Below, one piece after another: positions 27,181-37,680 of a stretch of DNA of 64,000 bases. Position 1 is the stretch's first letter; each line of letters opens with the position of its first letter. The DNA is taken from positions 4,322,001 through 4,386,000 of the forward strand of contig NC_063158.1 of assembly GCF_020921035.1 (NCBI RefSeq), in the 5' to 3' direction. The notes beneath the pieces were generated by a model. That model saw only the letters and a list, made by a program, of their open reading frames with translations. It did not search any database and was not told the DNA's origin. Position numbers and translations under genes: made by a program. This DNA is from Rhodamnia argentea (Eukaryota; Streptophyta; Magnoliopsida; Myrtales; Myrtaceae).

Positions 27181-28560
27181 CATGCTCTTGATTAGGGGTG
27201 AGCGGTTCCCGGTTCGGTTCGATTTTCCTCAAGAGTCGAGAGTCGGACCGGTGGTGCCGGTTCCCAATTTTCGGAACCAAGGACCAAACAGCTAATCGGG
27301 TCCGGTTCCCAAGTGGTCTAATAGAGTTAAGCAAATATTATCAAGGACATTATTTTCGAAGAAATGACTCTAAAACAGTATTTTTTTTTAAAAAAAACAT
27401 AAGATGATGGAATTTTCGAGCACAATTTAGTAGCACGAAGCATTTGACATTGTTGGGTAGAGTCATGGCAATAGAAGCTGCAAAATAAATATGTGGTCCA
27501 AGTCTCAACCGCATGAGACCTTGTAAATGTAAAAAAAAATAAATTAAAATCGACCAATCCGGTCATGTACCTTTGGAACCGGGAACCGGACCACCGCCCT
27601 CTGGAATCGGGAATCGGACCACCGATTCGGTCCGAGCAGTTTTCGATCCAGTCGGTCCGACTTGCTTACCCCTACTCTTGATGATATCATACCTTACATC
27701 ATCTATCATTTAATGCACTTAATGACTCATGCTCTTGCTTGGCCGACGGAGGAGCTCCCTCTCAAAATCCTTTTGGTCAATGTTATTAAGCCATATGTAC
27801 CCTACTTATAAACTTAGGGGCCACATGAATCAATTTCTTTAGAAAATATACCACATGCAATCATTGTTTTAATCCTAAGACAATTAACGCCCAAACTATG
27901 GTTGAATCTCCTTCACTCTTTATACTTGCCAATTGGGAAGGGGGAGAAACTCTCTTTAAAAGGCAAAGAGGTCTCCACTTCATTTGCCACCTCATTCACC
28001 ACTTTCCTTCGTCAATCTCTTGCTTTCAATTATGTGAGTAAAAGCTAAGGCCCGTGCTTGTTATTAAAAGTTTTTGTCTTCGTCTTTCGATTTCGGACGA
28101 AGTATATTATTGATTTCCACTACTTTCTATCAATGGGTTTTGTCTTTTTGAATTAAAGCATTCATTTTTATTCAAGGTTTTATTTATTTTGTTGAAAGAA
28201 ACAAAAACTTTGATTTGTACTCGTCATTTTCAAAATAAGCAAAAACTCTAAGCGCTAAGTTAGAATGATCTACTTAATGCTCTTAACTTGGTTGCTTGTT
28301 GTTTGCCAATATAGTGGGATTTGATTATAAGTATGAAAAGGCTAAGGCTCAGTGATGAAAGCGAGTGTACTGAGTTGTGTTTTTAGTGGGGTTTCATTGA
28401 AAAAAGGGTGTTTTAATGTCTTTCCACGAGAACTGATAGTTTGTTGGGTGTAAAGAGTGATATATGAGTTAATTACTGAAACTAGTCGGAGTGTGAAAGT
28501 TACCGATTCTGCTTATAAAAGTTATCGATTTAAAAAAAAAATAAGAAGAAGTTGCCAATT
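26779..28560 (+). mobile_element. LTR-like sequence, probable gypsy-type solo LTR remnant
   Basis: The segment starts with TGTGACATCCTGAAAATTCC, a typical opening of long plant Ty3/gypsy LTRs. It has weak TATA-like stretches (ACTTATAAAC near 27803, CTTTAAAAGGC near 27954). A hAT MITE is inserted in it. I could not place the right end or any coding domain, so this is a low-confidence call. Confidence 0.3.
27193..27674. mobile_element. hAT-type MITE with perfect 8 bp target duplication
   Basis: 482 bp element bounded by TAGGGGTGAGC on the left and GCTTACCCCTA on the right (one mismatch). The 8 bp direct repeat CTCTTGAT flanks it at 27185-27192 and 27675-27682. Subterminal repeats rich in GGTTCCCGGTTC / GGAACCGGGAACC fill both arms. 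The 8 bp duplication and the short terminal repeats identify the hAT superfamily. No transposase is present, so it is non-autonomous. Confidence 0.93.
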
Positions 28561-28664
28561 TCTGTGGGAGTGATGGTCAACATTGTTGACCGATTATGGG
28601 ATTATCGAAAAATAATATTATAATATAATAATTAGCAATACAATAATAATAAATTGGTCATATA

Positions 28665-28668
<4 letters not shown>

Positions 28669-28699
<31 letters not shown>
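28669..28699. repeat. (GA)n microsatellite
   Basis: About 15 GA units, uninterrupted. Confidence 0.95.
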
Positions 28700-28701
<2 letters not shown>

Positions 28702-28768
28702 TTACCAATTGTATGTCGTGAGTTGCAAAATTCATGTGTTGCTGATGAAGAATAGCTACCGATTTTGG

Positions 28769-28793
28769 GTATGTATGTATGTATGTATGTATG
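28769..28793. repeat. (GTAT)n microsatellite
   Basis: Six tandem GTAT units, lying immediately 5' of the pararetroviral fragment. Confidence 0.95.
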
Positions 28794-28796
28794 GAA

Positions 28797-29040
28797 GTCT
28801 CAATTACATCATAGACTTCTTCCCAAATATCAATATACTTTGTAAACCATTGCATCAAAGATTGCACAAAAATCCCTCACCTTGGACAACACCTCACACT
28901 AACATTGTTAGACAAATCAAAATGCATGTTAAAGAAATACCTTGTTTACATTTAGCAGACCCGAATGATTTTAAGATAGTAGAAACAGATGCTTCATGAT
29001 TGGCTTTGGAGAATTTCTCGAAACCGGAGTGGGATTATTG
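28797..29040 (+). pseudogene. Endogenous caulimovirid reverse transcriptase / RNase H fragment
   Basis: A frame running to a stop at about 28999 has the connection between the reverse transcriptase thumb and the RNase H start of plant pararetroviruses. The order LNYI, F-PN, PLHQRL-KNP-PW, QIK, PCL, ADPNDF and IVETDAS is as in florendovirus/badnavirus-like polymerases. The reading frame breaks directly after IVETDAS, and similarity seems to continue for about ten codons in another frame. Upstream there is only microsatellite and downstream a hairpin MITE. It is a short, broken remnant with no intact gene and no coding capacity for a virus. Confidence 0.75.
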
Positions 29041-29167
29041 ATAATGGTTGGAGTTGTGATTCAGATTTTGGACATGATGATTCAACAATGCCTTTTCCTT
29101 TTCCTTTTTTTGGATAATTTGGGAGGCATGATTGAGTTCCCTCATGTGAATTAAGAATAATAAAAAT

Positions 29168-29855
29168 GGTTAATATCACGAAAAACCTCAAACTAGTACT
29201 CTTATAACAAATTTATTCCAAATTATTTTTTTGATCACAAAAAATTTTAAACTAATACACTTGTAATAAATTTACCACAAAATTTTATTTTGACTATCAA
29301 AAATTCAAAATTGATACACCTGTGACAAATTTTCCATCCATTAGTTTCGACTAAATTAGATTAATATCACGAAAAACTTCAAACTGATACATTTGTTAGG
29401 AATAATAAAAATGGTTGATATCACGAAAAACCCCAAACTAGTACTCCCGCAACAAATTTATTCCAAATTATTTTTTTGATCACAAAAAATTTCAAACCGA
29501 TACACCCGTAATAAATTTACCCAAACTATTATTTTGACTATCAAAAATCCAAAATTAGTACACCCGTGACAAATTTTCCCTCCGTTAGTTTTGACTAAAT
29601 TAGATTAATACCATGAAAAATCTCAAAGCGATACATTTGGGACAAACAAAGTATAAAAATCCCAAATTGATGCGCTCGTCAATTGTCATGTGCCGTCCAA
29701 CTTAGCAATTTGACAGATGAAAAATTTATCACAATTATACCAGTTTAGAGTAAATTTGTCACAACTAGTTTGGAGTTTTTTAGAGGTCAAAAAAATAATT
29801 TGAGATAAATTTGTCACATATATACCAGTTTGGGGGTTTTTTTGTGATATTAACC
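29168..29855. mobile_element. Hairpin MITE with long inverted termini and internal tandem copy
   Basis: The left arm begins GGTTAATATCACGAAAAACC and the right arm ends as its complement, GGTTTTTTTGTGATATTAACC. The arms continue inwards for about 70 bp through CAAACT, a spaced GACAAATTTA/AACAAATTTA block and CAAATTATTTTTTTGA. Inside, a 245 bp unit (from about 29155 and again from 29400) is tandemly repeated with about 10 percent difference. No clear target duplication was found, so the superfamily is open. Confidence 0.75.
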
Positions 29856-29859
29856 CTAA

Positions 29860-30655
29860 GAAAAATAACGAAAGTAACGTATAAAACGATTAATAAAGTA
29901 ACACAGAAGAAAAACACCATCCATTATAAGGGTAAACTTCCTCTAGTCGGGGTAACCTCTTTCAAGTGTGGTATAAAATGATAGGTAAATATATTGCAAT
30001 GTAAACTTATAAATAAATTATTATTTAAAGTAAAACATCCACAAGGGTAGTAAACTACGCTCAAGTGGGGTATAAGTACCGTGATCAATATAATGTGACC
30101 TTTTCCAAGGGTGGTAATCCGCACTCAAGGATGATTCCACTAATAATCAAAATGAAATAAAATTATAAAAATGAGTAAAACGACTATGATCTAGTTGGTA
30201 ATCTTTGATGTAATAAGAGAACTTACAATATAATGTGATCCAAGAAGTAATTGAAAGATTACAACAGGAAATGGAAAGATTACAAGTGATAGGGAAGGTT
30301 TATAAGTGCTATGGATAGAGATTACAAGAGAAAATTTTAAAAAGAGAATGTGATCTGAAGGCCTCCTTCTCCTTTGGGCGTAGGCCCCCCATTTATAGAA
30401 GGCTTGGGCGTTTTCTTTTTGCCCAAATAATCATGGCAGGTTTTTTTTTTTCACGTGATTGAAAAAACCTTTGCTAACATGGTGTCTTCAAATGCTGATG
30501 AGTATATCTCCAAATAATTCTGAAGAGTGATAATTCTTATTCTTCATAGTCTTTGTCATCTTCTGACAGATTGATGCCATAATAATCATCTTCATTGGTG
30601 TCTTCAATATGATGGCTTTCTACAGAGTCACCCTATGATTTCAATTTTGAAATGA
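29860..30655 (-). pseudogene. Possible pararetroviral tail ORF, promoter and leader, minus strand
   Basis: Read on the minus strand there are three parts. First is the tail of an acidic frame ending in DDKDYEE-stop near 30540, with an in-frame stop about 36 codons before its end. Then comes a TATA box (TTCTATAAAT, 30391-30400) followed by G/C runs and TTGTAATCT motifs. Last is a long AT-rich stretch with recurring TACCACCCTTG / CCCCACTTGAG motifs and several tiny frames. This order (last ORF, promoter, long leader) is that of the caulimovirid intergenic region. The proximity of the polymerase fragment at 28.8 kb supports it, although that fragment is on the other strand. I did not find a Met-tRNA primer site. 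Assignment is inference. Confidence 0.4.
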
Positions 30656-31084
30656 TTTGCTCAAGCGTGAGACAAATTATTTTGGTGATTGTATTGCTGC
30701 AAGTTGGAATGTAGCTGAAGATTTTTGTTGAAGGAATTAGGCAATTCTCCGATCAATTGGTGACCCAGTGTTATTTCATTTTTTTAGCCAGTTTAAGACC
30801 GATTGTTCAAAAACTTAATTAATGAATTTGAAATTATCCCACCATATAAGTATGTATCGATTTTTCTTTCTGAAGTTTGTGTTCATAAGAGTATTCTTTG
30901 GAGACATGAGAATGAAAAAATGAGTAAGTGATGCATGAACTAGAATGCTTGTGCTTGGATGATGGTTTAAGGAAAATAATGTTGTATGTTGATTTTGAAC
31001 ATTTTCACGAGCAACATAATTGCATGGTAACTATGTAAATGATTATGAAAGTATTCTTTTGTTTGCATAATGGTGGCGACGATG

Positions 31085-31270
31085 CCTAGTGTGTTCGGAT
31101 GCCCTCTGCGTGTGATTTAGAATGTCCCGTAGAGTGTCACAAGATATTCCGAGAGATTCCGGATACCCTTGCCGTGTGATCTAGAATGTCCCGTGGAGTG
31201 TTACGAGATGCCTCGGGAGTTAAGATTCCCCTGCTATGAGATAGGAGATGCCCCGTGTGTCGGGATGCAT
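31085..31270. repeat. Imperfect tandem repeats, about 66 bp period
   Basis: GTGTGATTTAGAATGTCCCG (31110 region) recurs as GTGTGATCTAGAATGTCCCG about 66 bp later, each followed by a GAGTGTCACAAGAT/GAGTGTTACGAGAT block. A third, weaker copy follows. Such G/T-rich repeats are common in long gypsy LTRs. Confidence 0.65.
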
Positions 31271-31588
31271 CAAGAGTGTTCGGAAGGATAAGTAAAGATG
31301 ATAATGCTTGTTCATGTATCACATATATTAGTGTTGCTAAAACACTAGGTGATACTGGTGCATTATGAAATAACATGCCATATAATTGCCTTGAATGAGC
31401 CATATCATGCAAAATTATTACCGTCATGAAGGAAGATCAAGCGTCTACTCATGCACTTATGTATGGCCTTGCATGTTCGTTATTTGCATGCTACGTTGAG
31501 TGATAAGAGGGTCACCGACCTTAAGCTTAGAGATTTCATTTAGTAAGTCTTGGCTCATCCATTTATTTTTTAGATATGTAGGATAGCT

Positions 31589-31921
31589 TGTGACAACCTA
31601 AATTTCCGCCAGTTGGATTATTAAGCGGAATGGCATTTATCAGTGCTCGAATTATAGTCAACGTGATTTGAGGGGAGGATTTTTATATTTGGTGCGGTGG
31701 ACTATTAGTTTAATAATGTATTTTAGGCGTGACCACATTAAATTGTTGGAACATTTGGGACGATGATCATTTTGAAGTCATAAAGAAAATGTTTCAAGCC
31801 TGAGTTGGTTTGCGAATTGGACTACGACATCGTTATTCGCCAACCCACTCAATTTTTGCCCACCTACATAAGACCCCCTCCTGCTTTTCTCCACTCTCTC
31901 TTCCTCTTCACTCTTACCCTC

Positions 31922-31979
<58 letters not shown>

Positions 31980-34243
31980 GACCAACGACGCCATCTCTTA
32001 ATGCTGGTGACGATGAGCTCTCATCCTCATGTCCTTCGCCACTGCTCCATGTTGCCGTCGCTGTCCGTCTCGCTGTCGCCCTCAAGCCCGCGCGATGTTG
32101 AGAAGATGAGGGAGGAATTGAGCTCATTTCTTCGTCATTTTAACTCTTGTTTCTTCGTGCAATCCTTCTAAGGCCAGTACAGATTTAAACCTTATTACTA
32201 AATTGTTTAACGTCGCTTGTTTGGTGCGGATTGACGGTCGTGGAAAATGAGTACGCCGAAAAGGTTTTCGGCTTGCATGAGAGGGAAGATGCCCTTATAT
32301 ATTCGATCCGTTGCTTATTTTAGCCTTCCTAAGTCTTGGGTAACTAGGATTAATGGTTGGATCGTTGAATTTGATGTTGGTTTGGTGTGAGTTGATGTAT
32401 TCGGCGTAAAGGGTGTCTTGGCCGTGGACCTTGAATGACTGGGTGTGAAGTCCGTGAGATGCAGGGTGGTTATCTTGGTTAAGTTGTTGTTATTTAGCTT
32501 CGGGCAAATTGAAATTGGGAATAAACCGCCTTGTTGATAGCTTGAACGGCACAAAATGCTAATTGAGGTCCTAATAATGTTCGGCCGAGAGTGGCATAAG
32601 AGGTTTGTTGTTCAAATATAAGTCTTTTTGTCTCTGTTAGTGCACATGATCTTGAAACGTCAGATTGCCAGAGTTTTGTTGGTTTGCTTGGTTCATTGTT
32701 GCTTGAGTAAGGGCTTTTAACTCTCACGATATGGATATTCGGTTACGAGCTCATTTGAGAGATTGCTTGCAACGTCAAATAAATTATCTATTAATCTTGC
32801 CTAATCGAATGATTTATTAGATAATTTAGCAGTTTGATTAGATGTTTTCTTGCTGAGCTTCGGCTCATCCTTGCTAGTGGTTGCCTTTTTTAGCTAGATA
32901 GATATGTCGTCTACTCATCCGCCTGCCAAAGTTATCTACCATTTCGGCGGACCAGTATGCATTACACGTATATGGGAGGTGCGTACTGAGTCTGATCCTC
33001 CGTTTTTTGCGTTATGGGAGGCTACGTACCATGGTGACAATTGAGGTAGGACCACCAGTAGAAAGCATCAAGCATCACTTTATCGTTATTTACGTCCAAG
33101 GCTTATGCCAATGGCATGAGCCACTTCCCTATCCCCTTGCTAGTGAGCACAGTGATGGTAGTAGTGACAACGATAGCGAGGAGTAGTGGAGTGTAGGTAT
33201 GGGACGATTAGTTGTACAGGTAGATTTTTGATTTGTGATGGCACGACAGCTACTTTTTGACATTGGCCACATGGCGATGCATGGGCGTCGAGGGAGTACG
33301 CTGACGATGGCGGCGATTTTTTTATGGGAAGCAGTTACCTTTTTGTTGTTGTTCCCAAGTGTTTGTTTTATCTTTTGGAAATGGTTAATGTACTTAAACG
33401 TTTATTATATATAAAAGTAACTAATTTCACTACCAATTGAATAATCTTACTATGTGATTGCTACTGGTTAGTGAACGCCTATTAAGGCCATACCTTTATA
33501 CGTAATACCTGTTGTTTATTCACGTGTACTTGTATTCTAGCCTCGCTTGTTATGTTAATCTTTCGCTTACGCCCGCTATTATAACTAATATCATATTAAA
33601 GCAGAACACGATTAGCAAGCAAGTGGAGGGATTGGGATGTCTCCACATAGCCCTTCCCCCGTCACTGCTATTTGGGGTCCCGATGCATGTTGATTATGCA
33701 TACGAAGATGTAATGTAGCCTAATTTAATTTTTATTTATACCAAGTCCACTACCACGGTGTGGGTAAATGCAGGACTCGCCGAGTGGGTTCTTCTTTAGT
33801 ATGTAGCCTGGTACCTGATTTTTTATGGTCATATGCTTGGACCACTTAGAGACTTCGATGGTCCCCTAATTATGTCACCGATGAGTTGCTGATGGGTGAA
33901 GTTATCGACCCATAGTGCATCAATATTTGTACAAGCAGGTTTTTGGGGAGTGATGAAGTGTAATGGTGGTGACAGGTGACCCAGAACCTTCCCCGGGTCC
34001 ATGTATTTTTGTATGTTGTATGGTTTTTGCCTTTTTATGTTTGTAATATGAAAATCGTATTATGTACATTTGGTAAACTACTGGTAATTTAAAAGAAGCA
34101 TATGTGTTTATTAGATTCACGCTATGTGTGTCATGGATGATGTGAAAAATTTTATTACGCTTCCGCATGCAAAAGAAATAATTAAAAATGGCACATGTAG
34201 CGCATGACGTTCTAGGACATCTATAGCGTCCCCGTCTGTCACC
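31589..34243 (+). mobile_element. Probable long gypsy-type LTR or LTR-derived block
   Basis: It opens with TGTGACAACCTAAATTTCC and could close near CTGTCAC at about 34243, giving TG...CA-type ends. A TATA-like CTACATAAGACC at about 31863 precedes a CT-rich leader with a long (TC)n tract, which would be the U3/R boundary. No gag or pol domain is visible and the matching partner LTR is not in the window. Low confidence, boundaries approximate. Confidence 0.35.
31925..31976. repeat. (TC)n microsatellite, 26 units
   Basis: Uninterrupted TC repeat of about 52 bp, 60 bp downstream of a TATA-like sequence in LTR-like DNA. It produces serine/leucine-alternating false reading frames. Confidence 0.97.
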
Positions 34244-34954
34244 TGCTAAGACTCACTGGCCACTTTTTTCTCTTACTTCTGATTTAATTTTTCATTAGAC
34301 AACGGCATATGCGAAAGACTAATTAAAACAATCAAGATGACCAGACAGAAGATGTGCATGTCAAAACACCAACGTAGTCACGCCTAATAGGGTATGGCCT
34401 TAATAGGTTTCACTGATCGTATCACATGCAGTAACAACAAGACACTCGCAATACAAACATCCAGTTTTATTTATATACAAATCATTAACCAGTTCTTTAC
34501 AAAAGTTCAAAGACACTGGGAGAGCTACAAGATACAAGATATGATAACTACTCCCAGCTTAACGGCACCATTGGCGAGCTTCTTCTTCACCATCAACATC
34601 CATGAGTTACTCCTTGCCGTCGGCATCACTAGTTAGCTAAGCTAATCTAAAAAATTGTTAATCCATGAAGGTGAGCTTAAGGCTTCGTGAATAAACGTCT
34701 AACCCAATAAAATGTAAACATTGAAATCAGAACATATCATCAATAATTCATAGCTTTAATGCACATGTGAGATGATATATGCATGAAATTTCTCTCAAGC
34801 TCACCAATTTCCCACTTCGCCGGCTCACACAAAGATCGTCCTCGCGGAAAACTCACATGGCATCTCACTCTAGAGGCATCCCAAAGCACACAAAGTGCAA
34901 CGCATCCCTGCTCATTGAGGCATCCCGATTTCCGTACTGGCTCCCACGGGGTCT

Positions 34955-35095
34955 CGTCGACAGAAGCTCTGCTTCAATAGCATCACCCGCAAGGTAATCC
35001 TCGACAGAAGCTTTGCTCCACGGCATTGACAGAATCCGTGCTTCGATGGCATATCCATAAGGTATCCTCAATAGAAGCTCTGCTCCAACTGCTTT
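34955..35095. repeat. Imperfect short tandem repeats around AGAAGCTCTGCT
   Basis: CGACAGAAGCTCTGCTTCAA, CGACAGAAGCTTTGCTCCA, TGACAGAATCCGTGCTTCGA and CAATAGAAGCTCTGCTCCAA occur in order at 25-65 bp spacing, partly with a GCAT/CATCACCCGCAAGGTAATCC-like linker. Confidence 0.6.
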
Positions 35096-35434
35096 ATTTC
35101 TCAACTCACAATGAAATGCCATGACGTGCATATGCAGTGCAATCTTATCTTCGTCGACATTCAGAAACTCAACGGTATGTAGATGAATGGATTACCCGTA
35201 TAAACCAAATAGGATCTCATGGATACAAATCATATATGATTTTCATGAATGCAAACATACTACAGACTATACGAGTTAGAAATTCACTCAACTTTGATCT
35301 TAAGATGGACGGAACGATGATGATGGATAGGCTCGGGATGTCTAGCAGCCGAGTAACAAGGACATAGTGAGGGTAAAGGGTCAAGAGGTGTTTTGATGTG
35401 ACGATCGATGACAAAATGAATTGATGGCAACCCC

Positions 35435-35654
35435 TATTTATAGGAAAAGAAGACGGCGGCGAGTTAGCGCCCGAGGGGCCACGTGCTGACTCACGGCACC
35501 GCCATGCCACGTTCCGACGCTTGGCTGGCCACGTGTCACCATACAGTGACACATGTTGCCACTTGTCCACTCACTTGACACGTGCCATCCTAGCGGTGAC
35601 ACGTGTCCCTCACTAGGCCACGTGCTGACACGTGGCCCCCTACTTGACCACGTG
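35435..35654 (-). promoter_or_regulatory. Seven G-boxes upstream of a TATA box
   Basis: CACGTG at 35480, 35530, 35579, 35600, 35619, 35629 and 35649, most extended as CCACGTG or ACACGTG. Downstream on the minus strand is TATAAATA at 35442-35435. ACGT-core elements bind bZIP and bHLH factors (light, ABA). Here they would drive leftward transcription out of an LTR-like block. Confidence 0.6.
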
Positions 35655-37574
35655 TCTTCGTGGTCCTCGTCTACTCCCAATTTCTTAGGTACTTTGTTCT
35701 ATCGGGACTAAGTTTAGGCATGATGCATTACCCTGTCAACTCGTCATCAATTTCTAATTAATCGATACTCGTTCATAATATTTTCTCGGGATAAGCTAAC
35801 CGGAGGTTTTGGGGTCATTACAGCGTCACACTCATTGTTTCTAATTTTAGTGAAATTGGTGATTGAAGGCGTAAATTATCAAATTGGTGAAAGAAAACTT
35901 GCTGTGATTCGATTTCCGTAGTTGGTGAAACCAGTGAAAAAAGAAAAGAAAAGAAAAAGAACAAATTGAAATGAGTCAACCCGAACCGAACCAATAAAGG
36001 TATATGCGTGATCCCGTACCGTTACATCTCTACCAAGTTTGAAACTCGAAACTTACGAGTTTAGGTAGCAATAAATTGATGTTTTCTAGTTTTCTTGCAC
36101 TCGAAACTTAAGACTTGAGATGGCCCTGCATCTTTCTATTGGGTACTTCATCAGAAGATTTTTTTTACGTTCTCCCTGATTTTTTTTTTTTTCCAAGAAG
36201 AACCATGAATTCTTGATACGTTCAGCATAGTCCATAACACTGAGCAAAAACTTACCATACATATACTGTGTTGTTCTTACAATTATCATTTTGTTAAAAA
36301 CATGTGATCACATGGTAGCAGTTTCTTTTATTTGTTTTTAATAGTGCTTTTCACTTTGTGTGTTATATGTTAAAATAGTGAAAAAAAAAACCACATTCGT
36401 GCAATAGGAATATGTTATTCTAGGTTGTAGTGTTCCTTGGAGAAGCCCTGTTTGGGTTTATGTTTTTGGGTCGTAACAAGTGGAGGGATCCTATTTATAC
36501 AAGAATCCTTATGATTACAATCGTAGATCTACAATCTTATTTTTTTTTTCTAATTGAAAATCTACGATCCAATTTAACGGTGAAGGTTAATAGGAAGTCT
36601 CTAGAACACAAGCAGACATGCCTTACATTGCCGAAAAATACTATGAAAACCATGTGTACATTTCTCGTGTTACCCTTGAAGCATTATGGAGTCTCTCGAA
36701 AACCTTAAGTACAAGAAGGTTCTAGAATACTGAGCCAATTCATGAGCTATCTTGGCCTGCTTCATTGGTCTATTGAGCTTGAAAACTTCTGGACCGTGAC
36801 ACGAGGCTCTGTAAATCTAGAAAAACCCGGTTCTTATCGCGAGCATTTTACTTGATGCATTCTCCACCGCAAATGCTCCATCCAAGCACCATCTAAGCAT
36901 GTATTTAGCACTCCCCATGGAGTATCTGTTTCCTATCTTCTCACCTTATTGTCTCACCTGTTATTATAATCAATTCCATATGATATTCAACTATTCACGT
37001 AAATTTCTATTGTTTATGACGTGAGAATCATCTTTCTGTTGGAATTTTTCTTAAACAGCATCTTCTGTTTGATCAATTTCGAGAATTCCCCAATTATATC
37101 ATATTTTGAGCAATAAATAATGCGTCCGAAGGTACGTATTAGAGGTTTTGGTTTCTTGATTCAATTGTACTCAATGGTATTCCAAGCAAAAATTTTTATT
37201 CTCTCTTAAGAATAATTGCTATTGACTTGCCTGTGATGTTTTCGAGATTTTTATGATAAAGAGCATAAGAACAACGAGCCCCTGTTTGCCGTTTGAAGAT
37301 GTCGAAACTCTCATGTTCATCACTCTTCGTCCCCTCAACGAAGGCAAATCGTGAAAAGGCTAATGACCCCACTTGACCCAAAAAAAAATGGAATCGATGC
37401 CTGGGTCATACTTAATTTTTTGGTTTTTTGGGAGTTACTATAAATCATACGAGTGACATCAATCTGCTCGTGTACGAAATATATTAATCCTAATCATCCG
37501 TTCGGTGGTTGGTCCAAATGATTACGTTTCCCTCATCTGCTCTGGCTGCCAGAGAAACGGACGGACGTTGACAT

Positions 37575-37680
37575 CCTCCGACCCACGTGTCCGACAGCGC
37601 GACCTTAGCCATGTTCAACGGTCAACGGGAGGGAGGCATTCTACCCTCAGGGTCCCACTCCAACTTATATATAACACGTC
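37575..37680 (+). promoter_or_regulatory. Isolated promoter-like block (ABRE, DRE, TATA)
   Basis: CCCACGTGTCCGAC at 37582-37595 combines an ABRE (ACGTGTC) with a DRE/CRT core (CCGAC). About 75 bases further comes TTATATATAA (37665-37674). No open reading frame of useful length follows on the plus strand. Confidence 0.4.

Larger units (their letters stand above)
34244..35822 (-). mobile_element. LTR-like block on the minus strand with its own promoter
   Basis: Read from 35822 downwards it starts TGTAATGACCCCAAAACC, a usual left end of plant LTRs. After about 385 bases it has a perfect TATA box (CCTATAAATAGGGG, about 35433-35446). The U3-like part holds seven CACGTG palindromes (35480-35654). 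The end may be GGTGACA near 34240. No coding domain is seen. It lies head-to-head with the LTR-like block to its left, so two insertions in opposite orientation are likely. Confidence 0.4.

Noticed and set aside
31805-32101. 98-codon ORF with Leu-Ser repeats
   Set aside because: Produced by translating the (TC)n microsatellite; no conserved part outside it.
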